NCBI GenBank assembly: GCA_023390675.1
Contig: JAEWCK010000062.1
Coordinates: 1 to 6,411 of the forward strand
DNA from: Pseudomonadota bacterium
GTDB taxonomy: Bacteria > Pseudomonadota > Alphaproteobacteria > Sphingomonadales > Sphingomonadaceae
Direction of reading: 5' to 3'
Length of the DNA: 6,411 nt
A program made the translations under genes and the position numbers. Shown piece by piece: positions 6,198 through 6,411 of this stretch. Position 1 is the stretch's first letter, and the number at the start of each line of letters is the position of its first letter. The notes under the pieces are model-generated. The model searched no databases, had not been told where the DNA came from, and saw only the letters and a list, made by a program, of their open reading frames with translations.

Positions 6198-6411
6198 GCG
6201 GCAAGGACAAGACCAGGGTCGTCAGCGCCGGCCGCCGCCCTGAATGGACGCAGGGCATCGTCAATCCGCCGGTGTGGCGCGCCTCGACCATCCTCTACGA
6301 CAATGTCGCCGAGATGCGCGCGCGCGGCGGGCCGGACACGCACCACAAGCTCTTCTACGGCCGCCGCGGCACCCCGACGCAATGGTCGCTCGCCGATGCG
6401 CTCACCGAACT
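6194..6411 (+). CDS. metC: Cystathionine beta-lyase, N-terminal fragment (3' end outside window)
   Basis: Only the first 72 complete codons are present; the frame runs open off the right edge. The protein opens MSGKDKTRVVSAGRRPEW, followed by IVNPPVWRASTILYD (22-36) and FYGRRGTPTQWSLADAL (54-70). The last is the alphaproteobacterial MetC version of the conserved YxRxGNPT region of Cys/Met-metabolism PLP enzymes, in which the Tyr and Arg contact the cofactor phosphate of the neighbouring subunit. MetC cleaves cystathionine to homocysteine, pyruvate and ammonia, the penultimate step of methionine synthesis by trans-sulfuration. The PLP lysine and most of the active site lie outside the window. 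The ATG overlaps the sseA stop and is preceded by AAGGAG (6177-6182). Other members of the PLP family (cystathionine gamma-synthase, methionine gamma-lyase) are possible from this fragment, but the GRRGTPT pattern favours MetC. Confidence 0.85.
   Translation, partial: MSGKDKTRVVSAGRRPEWTQGIVNPPVWRASTILYDNVAEMRARGGPDTHHKLFYGRRGTPTQWSLADALTE

Overview
The window is a gene-dense, GC-rich stretch with strong G/C preference at third codon positions and long antisense reading frames, as expected of a high-GC bacterium. The protein flavours (TIGR00733-type OPT transporter, short QueF, MetC with an FYGRRGTPT motif, GT4/GH130 pair) suggest an alphaproteobacterium, most likely a sphingomonad. That assignment is inferred from protein style only; no rRNA or other marker is present.

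Layout, left to right. (1) The 3' part of an OPT-family oligopeptide transporter gene on the + strand (2-1165), cut by the window edge. (2) A two-gene minus-strand unit: a 752-aa fusion of a GT4-type glycosyltransferase with a C-terminal helical glycosidase-like domain (4728-2470), then, after a 46-bp gap, a 428-aa GH130-family beta-mannoside phosphorylase/hydrolase (2423-1137). The GH130 gene converges on the transporter gene, and the two overlap by 29 bp. (3) A 143-bp intergenic region (4729-4871) that looks regulatory: a 19-bp dyad on a candidate promoter, and a leader hairpin. (4) queF on the minus strand (5327-4872), for queuosine biosynthesis. (5) A plus-strand pair, divergent from queF across 45 bp: a 3-mercaptopyruvate sulfurtransferase (sseA type, 5373-6197) and the start of a metC-type cystathionine beta-lyase (6194 to the window end), overlapping by ATGA.

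The most interesting unit is the GT4-helical fusion plus GH130 operon. One protein carries a sugar-transferring domain and a putative sugar-processing domain, and its partner belongs to a family that cleaves or phosphorolyses beta-mannosides. I infer a small system that makes and remobilises a mannose-containing oligosaccharide or glycan, possibly a reserve or stress compound; the substrate cannot be read from sequence. The dyad upstream resembles sites described for PhaR, the alphaproteobacterial carbon-storage regulator, which would fit such a role but is unproven. The sseA-metC pair is a sulfur amino acid unit; queF is a housekeeping tRNA-modification gene. I see no mobile element, CRISPR array, tRNA or rRNA gene.
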